Shown one piece after another: positions 43,442-52,278 of a DNA stretch of 64,000 nucleotides; the stretch's first letter is position 1; every line of letters begins with the position of its first letter. The translations under genes and the position numbers were made by a program. The stretch is taken from contig NZ_LRPB01000023.1 of the NCBI RefSeq assembly GCF_001592945.1, positions 310,001-374,000 of the forward strand. Direction: 5' to 3'. The DNA is from Roseivirga seohaensis (GTDB lineage Bacteria > Bacteroidota > Bacteroidia > Cytophagales > Cyclobacteriaceae). The notes beneath the pieces were generated by a model, which searched no databases, had not been told where the DNA came from, and worked only from the letters and a program-made list of their open reading frames with translations.

Positions 43442-46078
43442 CTAAAGTTTCCCAATCAGGTCTTTCGCTTTTGACCTGTTAAACGCACCTTCTGGAGATA
43501 TTTTATCATACACCATAAAGTAATGATATTCTTTTCCAGCAAGGTCAGCCCATTTGTTACCGAGCCTTCTTTTTGAAGCACTATCAGGGTTATCTCTATC
43601 GTCTCCCTTGGTTTCCAGTATTATGATGTTTCCTGACTTAGTGACTATAATAAAATCAGGATAATGGTTTGATTTAAAACCATTAATAGAGAACCCTTTG
43701 CTTCGCCCTAGGTTTCTGTGCCAAAAAGCAATATTAGACATACTGGTAATATCAGCAATCACAGTAGTCTCGAAGTTATTCATTGAACCTTCACGTTCGT
43801 AAAGGGAGTTACTGATTGATCCTCCTAATTGACCAGGCACAATTGCCGCGGGAAACTTCCAAGTGGCTTTGGTCACCACCTTACTTATTTTTACAAAGTC
43901 GTTGAATTGTTCTTCTGCATAAGCATCCGCTAGTAATTGCACCTTTTCTTTGATTCGCTTGGCATAGCTAAGTTTTCGGATAAGGATGTCTTGTAACTGC
44001 TCAGCGTTTAGCGTATCCAAAAGTCTTTCTACATACTTCCTTATTTCCTGCTCTGCAATCGGGTACATGTCGCCAATAATCTGAATGAGTTGGTGTGCAA
44101 TATCTTTGACCTGATTTTCTTTGGGCTTGGCCAAAATATACTCAACCATTGGGTCTTTTACCTGCTGATCTTCAATCTTGGTAAATCGCGGAGTGTACTG
44201 ATCCTTACCAACTTTTTCTATATCAACTTTATATAGGTCAGATGAAATTTGCTCAAAGTCAATTTTGGTGTCCTCGTTTGAAAGTTTGAAATTCTTTAAA
44301 AGCGCTTCTTGATTCAGTAATTCTTCACCTGTTCCAAAAATGTCTCCTTGTGGGGTTTCAAGAAAAAATTGGGGAAGGGTGATTGTGGTGGCAAGTGCTT
44401 TGTGTTGATCTAGTAGTCGATATCGTTTCACTTTTTCTCCCATTTCCATAAATTGGTTTTCATCAATAGGTTGGCTTTTCTGCTTCTCTATTTCGGCCTC
44501 CATCTCTTGGTTTTGCTCTTCAGCCATTGACTCTATCTCTGCAACTACCAAATCATTAGTAGCTACTTCGCTTTCGATGTCTGGATTAAAAGAGATTCGT
44601 TCCTTATCAATTTCGTCTTGCTCAGCTTCAACCTGCTGCTCTGGAAATAAAAAAGATTCCATCGGGTCTCCACCAGACACCTTTTTCACCTCTTCAGGCA
44701 TAATGTCCTTTTGACGATAATCTCTCTCGCTAAAACCACAGGCCTGTAAACCCTCTACTATATTTTGAAGTGTCTCATTAAATTTTGCCGATGCCGTCAA
44801 TACGTATGATACATTGAGCAATGATGCTAAATGCCTCATTACATAGGGTTGTCGCAGTACTCTTCCGAGAATCTGTTCTACGTCAACAGCAGAAGATTTA
44901 TCGGCCAAGGAAGCCAAAATATATGCAAACGGACAATCCCAACCTTCTTTCAAAGCGTTGATTGTTATGATATATCGCACAGGGCAAGATTCATCCATTA
45001 AATCAATTCCCTTCAGCTCATCTTTATTGGCCGTTTTAATCTTGATCTGTTCTTCTGGAATACCTATTTTCAATAACTGCTCTTTTAATTTATCGAAAGT
45101 GGTATTGTCATCTTTGGTCTTAGGTTGCGCTTGGAAAAGAACTATCGGACGAATGTATTTACCTCCTTCCGATCGCTCTTTTATCGCCAGCAATTCTAAT
45201 TTTCGTTGCAAATGCAGTGCACTATTGATCACCTCCGTTTTATCATGATGATTGTACACAATCACAGGCAACTTCACCATGTGTTCTTTTTTAAGCTCAA
45301 TAGCAGGCACTAAGCTTACAATATTGCTATTGTCTTTTGGAGTGGCCGTAAGGTCAAGAATAAAAGAAGGATTGAGATTTTTAAGCATATCAATACTTAA
45401 ATTACTCTCCGCATTGTGGCTTTCATCTACCACTAAAACAGGGTGGAGACTGCGGATGACATTAATGAGAGCGGTTTCATCTGTGTCTTCCATTACATGA
45501 GACTGATCTTTATACTGACTTACAAAAGAAGCCAGCTGACCATTTTCCTGATAAACTTTCCTGTCTTCTTTATTTGAAGCCCTTAAACTGGCAAAGCTCA
45601 TTACAATAATGGAGAGCTGATCTTGAACCACCGTGGGGTTAAAGTTAGACCCTTGTAGTAAATCTTTTTTCTGATAAACTTCTACGCGGTGATTAAAAAG
45701 CGTGTCAAGTTTTTGACGATATGGGTGTTCTGGATTACTCAGCGCCTCAACTGTTTGATCAAGCAGATTGCTCCAAGGCACTAACCAAACCACAGCTTTA
45801 GGTAGTTCACTGCCATAAGCATTGAAAATGGTGTGTAGCGCATTGCAGGCAATAAAGGTTTTACCTCCAGCAGTAGGTACTTTTATGCAAACATGGGCAG
45901 CATTGGGAATATTGTTTTTGTAGGGCTCCATGCCTTCCCCTGTCAAAGGGTTATATGGCCCAATCTTATCTTCCCAGTATTTGCTAAAAGCTAAATGGGT
46001 GTTTTTATGTTCTTGAACATATTCTAAATAAGACGCTAAGTCTTCAATTACTTTATGCTGGTAGGTTTTAAGCTCCAT
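43442..46078 (-). CDS. res: Type III restriction enzyme, Res subunit
   Basis: An 878-residue protein. SF2 motif I VPTAGGKTF (K73), motif II VVDESHN (DESH), and motif VI LGRVLRQPY are visible, and a PD-(D/E)xK nuclease lies near the C-terminus: D808 in PDFIIVTKSG and E822-T-K824 in IIILETKGDD. Res subunits of type III systems translocate on DNA and cut when two unmethylated inverted sites are met. Located last in the operon, it begins one base after the DUF4276 gene ends. The length fits small type III Res proteins. Confidence 0.93.
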   Translation of the reverse strand: MELKTYQHKVIEDLASYLEYVQEHKNTHLAFSKYWEDKIGPYNPLTGEGMEPYKNNIPNAAHVCIKVPTAGGKTFIACNALHTIFNAYGSELPKAVVWLVPWSNLLDQTVEALSNPEHPYRQKLDTLFNHRVEVYQKKDLLQGSNFNPTVVQDQLSIIVMSFASLRASNKEDRKVYQENGQLASFVSQYKDQSHVMEDTDETALINVIRSLHPVLVVDESHNAESNLSIDMLKNLNPSFILDLTATPKDNSNIVSLVPAIELKKEHMVKLPVIVYNHHDKTEVINSALHLQRKLELLAIKERSEGGKYIRPIVLFQAQPKTKDDNTTFDKLKEQLLKIGIPEEQIKIKTANKDELKGIDLMDESCPVRYIITINALKEGWDCPFAYILASLADKSSAVDVEQILGRVLRQPYVMRHLASLLNVSYVLTASAKFNETLQNIVEGLQACGFSERDYRQKDIMPEEVKKVSGGDPMESFLFPEQQVEAEQDEIDKERISFNPDIESEVATNDLVVAEIESMAEEQNQEMEAEIEKQKSQPIDENQFMEMGEKVKRYRLLDQHKALATTITLPQFFLETPQGDIFGTGEELLNQEALLKNFKLSNEDTKIDFEQISSDLYKVDIEKVGKDQYTPRFTKIEDQQVKDPMVEYILAKPKENQVKDIAHQLIQIIGDMYPIAEQEIRKYVERLLDTLNAEQLQDILIRKLSYAKRIKEKVQLLADAYAEEQFNDFVKISKVVTKATWKFPAAIVPGQLGGSISNSLYEREGSMNNFETTVIADITSMSNIAFWHRNLGRSKGFSINGFKSNHYPDFIIVTKSGNIIILETKGDDRDNPDSASKRRLGNKWADLAGKEYHYFMVYDKISPEGAFNRSKAKDLIGKL

Positions 46079-46079
46079 C

Positions 46080-46751
46080 CTAAATCTGCTCTAAATTTTC
46101 TATCCACTGATTGAAACGGGGGCATTTTCGCCTGATTTGATCTAACCCAATTTCACCCGCTAGCATTGGCCCCCATAATGCTTTTGTGCTTGGTTTATTT
46201 GAGGTATAGTCCCTTAATATGCGTTCGAGCCTTTTTGAAGGGGCGGTCATTGAACCATCATTAATATCTTCTGGATTTTCGAACTCCCTAAAAGTAGTTT
46301 CCAAATATTCATAATCAGAATATTCCTCTTGGGTGAAAGACCTTTTGAAAACTTCTTCGTCTGCGAACAATAAACTTTCAAATTCATGAAGTTGAATGTA
46401 GGGGATAAACCTGTGTTTCCATTGCTCAGCAATGTCTTTATGCATGGCTGCTTCTAAATGACTCATTCGTTCAACTCTGTTCGGGATCGCTTTCGACTGC
46501 TCCCAACTCGGAAAAGCATGTTTATCTTTAAGTCCGTAGTAATCAATAAGCAAAGTCACATAGGCATTCGAACTTCTTAGAAGGCGTTCAATATCAGCTT
46601 TTAAATGTGTCCATTGTACAATACCTCCACCACTTTTAGATATGGTTGGGTTCTCAATAAAAATATCAAAACCTAAAAAATGAGGTTGCAAAATGTCTTT
46701 GCAAAAGGCCTGTTCGGTCTGCCCTTCCCCAATAATGATGAGTCGCTTCAT
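46080..46751 (-). CDS. DUF4276 protein, TOPRIM-like
   Basis: A 223-residue protein. MKRLIIIGEGQTEQAFCKDIL (E9) and YVTLLIDYYGLKD (D70, D76) match the DUF4276 pattern, which is thought to be a divergent TOPRIM nuclease fold with a conserved E and DxD-like acids. It overlaps the upstream AAA ATPase gene by 4 bases and precedes res by 1 base. AAA ATPase plus TOPRIM pairs are known in defence (OLD, PARIS AriA/AriB). Here it is nested between mod and res, so it should act together with the R-M system. Confidence 0.85.
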   Translation of the reverse strand: MKRLIIIGEGQTEQAFCKDILQPHFLGFDIFIENPTISKSGGGIVQWTHLKADIERLLRSSNAYVTLLIDYYGLKDKHAFPSWEQSKAIPNRVERMSHLEAAMHKDIAEQWKHRFIPYIQLHEFESLLFADEEVFKRSFTQEEYSDYEYLETTFREFENPEDINDGSMTAPSKRLERILRDYTSNKPSTKALWGPMLAGEIGLDQIRRKCPRFNQWIENLEQI

Positions 46752-47848
46752 TGCTTAAACGGTTGACCTGCCCCAATGATGTTTCTCTGCCAAAGCTCAC
46801 CCATTGTGTGTTCATTGAGCCATTCAGTTAGATTACCTTCGTCTAACCTCATAAAAATAGACTGTTTTTCTTCTCTGCTACGATCTACGGCTATAATATC
46901 CCCTGGATCAAATTGATCTACAAGGTTTACACTTTGTGTGGAAATGATAAGCTGGGTACGGCTAGAAGCCGCTTGGATCATTCCTGCCAATTTAGTTATT
47001 GCAAATGGGTGTAGTCCTAACTCTGGCTCATCAATAATAATTACTTTAGGTGGATTCGGTTGCAAAAGAAGCGTGGCAAGGGCTATAAAACGAATTGTAC
47101 CATCAGAGAATTGTGAAGCTGAAAAATTGGAATCCACATCATCAGTTTCATTCCATCTTAGCTCAATTCTTCCGTCACCAAGACGGCTTGGCTCTAAGAT
47201 AAAATGGTCGAAAAATGGTGCTACACTACGTACTGTGTACTCAATTCTTTTATACACTATAGGGTGCTTCATCTTCATGTAGTACAAATAAGCAGGAAGG
47301 TTTGCACCGTCATGCTTAAGATATAAATTGTCTTCTACATCACAATCTCTTCTTAGGCTACTACTGGAAGAAGTATCATGAAAATGAAAAATTTGTAACT
47401 GCTTAAGGTAATCTCTGAGATATTGATTTCGAGGGTAATTTTCGCGAGCAACCGCACTCTCCTCAATATTAGACCTTGTGAAGTAGTTGCCATATTTATC
47501 TCGTGATACATTATAGCCAGCACCTTCTTCCCCTAAGAATAGCCCTCCTTGTTTATTCGGTACTAGCGTAAAAAAATATGCATTATTATCACGCCCTTCT
47601 GTAAAGATTGCTTTACCAAATAGGTATTCCGTTCTCTTACGACCAAAGTATAATAAATTATCAGCCTTGCCTTCCTCCAAAACAAAGTGCTGCAATCGTT
47701 GATTAAAGATTGCCCGCAACAATTTGAAAAAAGAAATAAAATTACTTTTTCCAGCACCATTAGAACCAATCAATATATTGATGGGCTTCAACTCAATTTT
47801 GAGCTCTTTGATGGATTTATATCCTTCTATTTCCAGATAATCGATCAT
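46748..47848 (-). CDS. AAA/RecF-like ATPase, partner of DUF4276
   Basis: A 366-residue ATPase of the AAA_21/OLD type. Walker A GSNGAGKS is at 28-35, and Walker B PPKVIIIDEPELGLHPFAI with the LHP loop, followed by LIISTQSVNLVDQF, mark an SMC/RecF-like fold. The signature FSASQFSDGTIRFIALA is also present. It starts 9 nt after the mod stop and overlaps DUF4276. It probably senses a trigger and controls the DUF4276 effector, as in PARIS (AriA/AriB), but that is inferred from layout. Confidence 0.88.
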   Translation of the reverse strand: MIDYLEIEGYKSIKELKIELKPINILIGSNGAGKSNFISFFKLLRAIFNQRLQHFVLEEGKADNLLYFGRKRTEYLFGKAIFTEGRDNNAYFFTLVPNKQGGLFLGEEGAGYNVSRDKYGNYFTRSNIEESAVARENYPRNQYLRDYLKQLQIFHFHDTSSSSSLRRDCDVEDNLYLKHDGANLPAYLYYMKMKHPIVYKRIEYTVRSVAPFFDHFILEPSRLGDGRIELRWNETDDVDSNFSASQFSDGTIRFIALATLLLQPNPPKVIIIDEPELGLHPFAITKLAGMIQAASSRTQLIISTQSVNLVDQFDPGDIIAVDRSREEKQSIFMRLDEGNLTEWLNEHTMGELWQRNIIGAGQPFKQ

Positions 47849-47857
47849 ATCCTTGTC

Positions 47858-49699
47858 TTAAAATCTTGAAATATCGCGTGGTATCTTTTTAAAGATAATG
47901 TTGTGCTCGCTCATATATGCCTTAGAAAGTAAACAATTATCGGCATAAATTACATATTGCTCTGCCTTGGTTTTAATTGTAGCTAAAAAATCATAATCCA
48001 AAGTAGTAACCTGCTGAGGCTCATAAAAGAAATAATAGGCGGTTTGGTCTTTGTTGCCTAGGTAAAACGGCTCGTCATCGCGAGGCACGAAGCGATCTCC
48101 CTCATTCCCCATTCGTTCCTCATTCCTCGCAATGACGGGGAGGGCGGTGCGGGTTTCGCTGTACCAAATGTATTCTCGAATCTTTTCTATGCCTACGGCT
48201 TCGTTTAGGTATTCCTTGTTTTCTCCTACAAAAAGCGGCTCGCCCAAAGTATAATAATCAAAACTACCGCCTGTGCCCTCTACTGCTTTTTTGCCTTCTC
48301 CATAACCTTTTGCTACCCGCTTTACCCGCTCGGCAGTAATGGTTTCGGCATAATCCTCCATCTCCACCAAAATAAACTTGCGGTTGCCTCCATCCTGTTT
48401 ATTTAGGTTCATCACCGCATGGGCTGTTGTGCCTGAACCAGCGAAGGAGTCTAGAATCAATGCATCCTTATTAGGTATTAAGCCAATTAAATATTCAATC
48501 ATACTGATGTTCTTTGGATTATCAAATATGTTTTGAACATCCATAATATTACTAAGTTCAGTTGTCCCATCGTTTGTTGAAAAGTCCAAAATGCTTCTAG
48601 AGTTACGACTATTTACATCCTGATAGAATAATTTGTGCTCCTTTTTGACGACATGACTGGATTCAACAAACGTTCGTTTCTTCACTGCGAACGCACCTTT
48701 CTTTCCAGTCACTATAATATTATCCTTTTCAGCATTAAACTTATCCAATGACCAAGTCCAACACCCTAATTTACCTCTAACCTTCGGTGGCCTAATCGGA
48801 ATAAATCCATTAGCTAACTTTTCTTTATCGGTACAATAAATGTCCTTTATGCTGTTAGATTCCTTTGCTAGCTCAATATCATAATCGAGGATGGCTTCTT
48901 TCTGATTTGTCTCTGGATTAAAATATACTGTGTACCCAAGATTAGGGCGTGCATTCAGAACTCCACCTTCTCCCCTTGTCGTAATTGCATCATTAATGAA
49001 GTAGTACCGTCCATTTTCTTCATAAACTTCTCTTTCCTTAATTGTCTGATTTAAAAGTGTTGGCGAAGTCTTTGACCCTTTGGTTATCTTACTATCCTTT
49101 CTATAGACCAAAATGAACTCATGATTTTTTTGGATGTTAACTGTATCATTTTTGGCATTCATTTTATTTTGTATGATCGGTCCTATACAATTCCTATTTC
49201 CAAAAATTTCATCGCATATCAACTTCAAGTTGGCCTGCTCATTATCATCAATTGAGATGAAGATGGCTCCATCGTTGGCCAAAAGCCTATGTAGTAGTTT
49301 AAGCCTTGGATACATCATACAAAGCCATTTGTCATGCCTTGTTAAATCGTCACCTTCTTTGCCTACTACATCGCCCAGCCACTTTTTGATTTTGGGGTGG
49401 TTAACATTATCATTATATACCCAGCCTTCATTGCCAGTATTGTAGGGCGGGTCTATATAAATACATTTGATTTTGCCCTCGTATTTGGGAAGCAGCGCTT
49501 TTAGTGCCTCTAGGTTATCTCCATGGATAATCATGTTTCCTTCTTGCGTTAAAGCTTCGGCAGATAAACTTTTTTCATTTTCACCGGCCTCGCTTTCAGG
49601 CGAGTATTCAAAATGATATTTGTGTTCTAATACCCGAAAAGGCACATCTCTGTGGTGGTTCACCACTTTTTCTTTTCCTATCCAATTGAGTGTGGGCAT
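47858..49699 (-). CDS. mod: Type III DNA methyltransferase, Mod subunit
   Basis: A 613-residue adenine methyltransferase of the beta class: motif IV YIDPPYNTGNE (D83-P-P-Y) comes before motif I DSFAGSGTTAHAV (about 414-426). The central target-recognition region lies between. Mod defines the recognition site and protects host DNA; with Res it forms the nuclease. It is the first gene of a four-gene - strand operon. A palindromic repeat (48073-48137) is translated in frame as residues about 521-542, near the C-terminus. Confidence 0.93.
   Translation of the reverse strand: MPTLNWIGKEKVVNHHRDVPFRVLEHKYHFEYSPESEAGENEKSLSAEALTQEGNMIIHGDNLEALKALLPKYEGKIKCIYIDPPYNTGNEGWVYNDNVNHPKIKKWLGDVVGKEGDDLTRHDKWLCMMYPRLKLLHRLLANDGAIFISIDDNEQANLKLICDEIFGNRNCIGPIIQNKMNAKNDTVNIQKNHEFILVYRKDSKITKGSKTSPTLLNQTIKEREVYEENGRYYFINDAITTRGEGGVLNARPNLGYTVYFNPETNQKEAILDYDIELAKESNSIKDIYCTDKEKLANGFIPIRPPKVRGKLGCWTWSLDKFNAEKDNIIVTGKKGAFAVKKRTFVESSHVVKKEHKLFYQDVNSRNSRSILDFSTNDGTTELSNIMDVQNIFDNPKNISMIEYLIGLIPNKDALILDSFAGSGTTAHAVMNLNKQDGGNRKFILVEMEDYAETITAERVKRVAKGYGEGKKAVEGTGGSFDYYTLGEPLFVGENKEYLNEAVGIEKIREYIWYSETRTALPVIARNEERMGNEGDRFVPRDDEPFYLGNKDQTAYYFFYEPQQVTTLDYDFLATIKTKAEQYVIYADNCLLSKAYMSEHNIIFKKIPRDISRF
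48073..48137. repeat. Palindromic dispersed repeat inside the mod coding sequence
   Basis: CGTCATCGCGAGG (48073-48085) is answered by CCTCGCAATGACG (48125-48137), 12 of 13 paired. With the adjoining CACGAAGCGATCTC this is the common Bacteroidota palindromic repeat normally found between genes. Here it is open in the mod frame and reads VIARNEERMGNEGDRFVPR in the protein. Confidence 0.8.
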
Positions 49700-49719
49700 G
49701 GTTTGTATTTTTTATTGCT

Positions 49720-49734
49720 TTAGCCAAAGGCTAA
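49720..49734. promoter_or_regulatory. Candidate operator upstream of mod
   Basis: TTAGCC-AAA-GGCTAA is a perfect 6-bp inverted repeat with a 3-nt spacer, 21 bp upstream of the mod start. No dedicated controller gene is seen. Confidence 0.35.
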
Positions 49735-49842
49735 CAATCTTAATGATTTTTTGAGTAACACTTCTATTTTGATTCCAAATCTCTATTGTTTTTCTGGATT
49801 TGTATTCTAAAATCTAACGTCTGTTCTCTAACATCTACCCTC

Positions 49843-49880
49843 TACGAAACCCTCCCCAAATTCACTAAGGTCTTTTTTAG
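49843..49880 (-). pseudogene. Duplicated fragment of the recG 3' end
   Basis: On the - strand the frame GTG AAT TTG GGG AGG GTT TCG TAG reads VNLGRVS-stop, matching the RecG C-terminus VNWGRIS-stop located 330 bp to the right; the flanking ACGAAACCCTCCCC and ACGAAATCCTCCCC sequences align as well. It is a short remnant, not a gene. Confidence 0.7.
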
Positions 49881-50087
49881 CTCTAACGTTTAGCTTTTAA
49901 TAAGAATGTTGCACCCGCTTTTTTGTGCATAACACATTAACATGCACAAGAAAACAAGTATATGCTTACATGTTTCATGAACGCGCACAAAGAAGTGCCG
50001 TTTGTTGTGCACATAGCCATTTGAGTAGCACGCTCTATTTATAAACCTTCGCCATCGAAAACAAGAGTAATTTTGTTATAAAAGGCT

Positions 50088-50134
50088 CATCAGCTTGTTG
50101 GTGAAGAACACCAACAAGGGCAGAAGAACTGATG
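50088..50134. terminator. Hairpin terminator downstream of recG
   Basis: Nested perfect stems: CTTGTTGGTG-AAGAA-CACCAACAAG (50094-50118) inside CATCAG/CTGATG (50088-50093 and 50129-50134). Read on the - strand it is followed by GAGCCTTTTATAAC. It lies 41 bp past the recG stop. Confidence 0.6.
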
Positions 50135-50175
50135 TTTTCATCTTTCCTGATCTACTGATAACTGATTTCTAAACA

Positions 50176-52269
50176 CTACGAAATCCTCCCCCAATTCACC
50201 ACTGCCTTTCTAAGGGACTTGATATGGCGGAGGATATTGCGGTTTTCTTCTTTTTCTAGCTTGGGGTCGGCTTCAAGAATATCGCTGGCGGCATTTCTGG
50301 CGGCTTGCAGAATTTGGCCGTCCTTCGCGATGTCGGCAATGAGTAAATCGAGCACACCACTTTGCTGGGTTCCGGTAATATCGCCTGGGCCACGGAGCTG
50401 TAAATCTACATCGGCAATCTCAAAACCATTGTTGGTGCGTACCATGGTTTCCAGTCGCGTGCGGGCTTCTTTGCTCAGCTTGTACTCTGTCATCAGAATA
50501 CAATAAGATTGCTCTGCCCCACGCCCCACACGGCCCCTCAACTGATGCAATTGCGCCAAACCAAAACGTTCGGCATTTTCAATCACCATTACCGAAGCAT
50601 TCGGCACATTTACCCCTACTTCAATCACCGTGGTAGCCACCATAATTTGGGTTTCGTGCTTAATAAAACGCTGCATTTCAAAATCCTTGTCCTGCGGTTT
50701 CATTTTGCCATGCACAATGCTAATGTGCTGGTCGGGGAAAGCCCTGCGAATGGATTCATAACCATCGTCTAAATCTTTCAGGTCCAGCTTGGCAGATTCT
50801 TCAATCAAAGGATAAACCACATAAATCTGTCGGCCCTTTTTGATTTCTTCCTTCATAAAACCAAATACTTGAAGCCGCTTAGCATCGTATTCATGTAAGG
50901 TTTTAATGGGCTTTCTCCCGGCAGGCAGTTCATCAATAATGGAAACCTCTAGGTCTCCATAAAGCGTCATGGCCAAAGTGCGTGGAATTGGAGTGGCCGT
51001 CATTACCAACACATGCGGATGGAAACGTTCGTTTTTGCCCCAAAGCTTCGCCCTTTGCGCTACCCCAAAGCGATGCTGTTCGTCAATAATGGCCAAGCCC
51101 AAATTCTTGAACTGAACCACATCTTCGAGCAAAGCATGTGTACCCACTAGAATGCTGATGCTTCCATCGAGCAAGCCAGCATGAATTACCTTGCGCTCGC
51201 TCTTTTTGCTAGAGCCTGTCAGTTTTGCAATGCCAATGCCTAAAGCATCGGCAAAGGGTTTTAAACCCTGAAAATGTTGGTCGGCCAAAATTTCGGTAGG
51301 AGCCATAATACTGGCTTGCGCACCAGAACCCACCACCAAAAGCATGCATATAAAGGCTACAATGGTTTTTCCACTACCCACATCGCCTTGCAGCAAACGG
51401 TTCATCTGCTTGCCCGACTTCATGTCGAAGTAAATTTCTTTGATTACCCGCTTTTGGGCATTTGTTAAGTCGAAGGGCAAATGGTTATTGTAGAAATCGG
51501 TGAGCAAACTGGAGTCGCTAAACACCGCTCCACGGTACTTTTCAGTTCGGGTCAGTTTTAACTTGAGCAGGCGCAACTGAATAAAGAACAGCTCTTCAAA
51601 TTTTAGCCTAAATTGGGCTTTTTTTAACAACTCTTCGTTGCCCGGAAAATGTATGTGCCAAAGTGCCAGCTTCTTTTCAATCATACCATAACGCGCCACT
51701 AAATGCTGAGGGAGCGTTTCGTGGATATGTGGTTCAGACAATATCATTACCTGGCGCACCATTTTTGAAATGGCTTTGCTGTCCAAGTACTTGGTCTTCA
51801 TTTTTTCGGAAGTATGATACACCGGTTGAAGGAATGAAGCCTTTTCATTTTGGGTGGTCAGCACTTCAAGCTCAGGATGCGCAATGCTAACTTTTCTACC
51901 AAAAGTAGCGGGTTTGCCAAACACCACGTATTCTACCCCCAGCTGTATTTTCTTGGCTATAAACTGAATTCCCTTAAACCAAACCAGTTCAAGGGTACCC
52001 GTTCCGTCCTCAAAATGGGCAACAAGGCGCTTTTTTCGCATTTCGCCCACCGTTTCAATTCTTCTGATTTTACCTTTAATCTGAACGAAAGGCATATCGC
52101 CATGTACTTCTTCAATAGGGTAAAACTTGGTGCGGTCTTCGTAGCGGAAAGGGTAATGTTGAATAAGATCGCCATAAGTGAATAGGCCAATTTCGGCACC
52201 TATCAGCGCTGCTTTTTGCGGGCCAACACCCTTAATAAATTCTATGCGTGTTTCGAAAAATGACGGCAC
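50176..52269 (-). CDS. recG: ATP-dependent DNA helicase RecG
   Basis: A 697-residue helicase of normal RecG length. The wedge (OB) domain is at about 60-150. Motif I LLQGDVGSGKTIVA, motif II DEQHRFGV and motif III MTATPIPRTLAMT are present, along with the TRG-like motif region QLRGRVGRGAEQS. RecG reverses stalled replication forks and branch-migrates Holliday junctions. It is last in the mutY-ssb-gldE-gldD-recG run, starting 9 bases after gldD. A short copy of its 3' end is found downstream. Confidence 0.97.
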   Translation of the reverse strand: MPSFFETRIEFIKGVGPQKAALIGAEIGLFTYGDLIQHYPFRYEDRTKFYPIEEVHGDMPFVQIKGKIRRIETVGEMRKKRLVAHFEDGTGTLELVWFKGIQFIAKKIQLGVEYVVFGKPATFGRKVSIAHPELEVLTTQNEKASFLQPVYHTSEKMKTKYLDSKAISKMVRQVMILSEPHIHETLPQHLVARYGMIEKKLALWHIHFPGNEELLKKAQFRLKFEELFFIQLRLLKLKLTRTEKYRGAVFSDSSLLTDFYNNHLPFDLTNAQKRVIKEIYFDMKSGKQMNRLLQGDVGSGKTIVAFICMLLVVGSGAQASIMAPTEILADQHFQGLKPFADALGIGIAKLTGSSKKSERKVIHAGLLDGSISILVGTHALLEDVVQFKNLGLAIIDEQHRFGVAQRAKLWGKNERFHPHVLVMTATPIPRTLAMTLYGDLEVSIIDELPAGRKPIKTLHEYDAKRLQVFGFMKEEIKKGRQIYVVYPLIEESAKLDLKDLDDGYESIRRAFPDQHISIVHGKMKPQDKDFEMQRFIKHETQIMVATTVIEVGVNVPNASVMVIENAERFGLAQLHQLRGRVGRGAEQSYCILMTEYKLSKEARTRLETMVRTNNGFEIADVDLQLRGPGDITGTQQSGVLDLLIADIAKDGQILQAARNAASDILEADPKLEKEENRNILRHIKSLRKAVVNWGRIS

Positions 52270-52278
52270 GGAAACAAT

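Larger units (their letters stand above)
49700..50175. other. 476-bp region between recG and mod
   Basis: No gene was recognised. From left to right it holds a 15-bp palindrome TTAGCCAAAGGCTAA (49720-49734) just before mod, a decayed copy of the recG 3' end (about 49843-49880), four TTGTGCAY-like motifs arranged as two inverted pairs (49923-49949 and 49983-50012), and a strong hairpin (50088-50134) that can end recG transcription. Confidence 0.6.

Noticed and set aside
46080-47848. The AAA/DUF4276 pair as a plain RecF/OLD repair operon.
   Set aside because: Tight nesting between mod and res argues for a defence role, although this remains an inference.
51850-52185. A 111-codon + strand frame inside recG.
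   Set aside because: Antisense to recG; no domain or start-site support.
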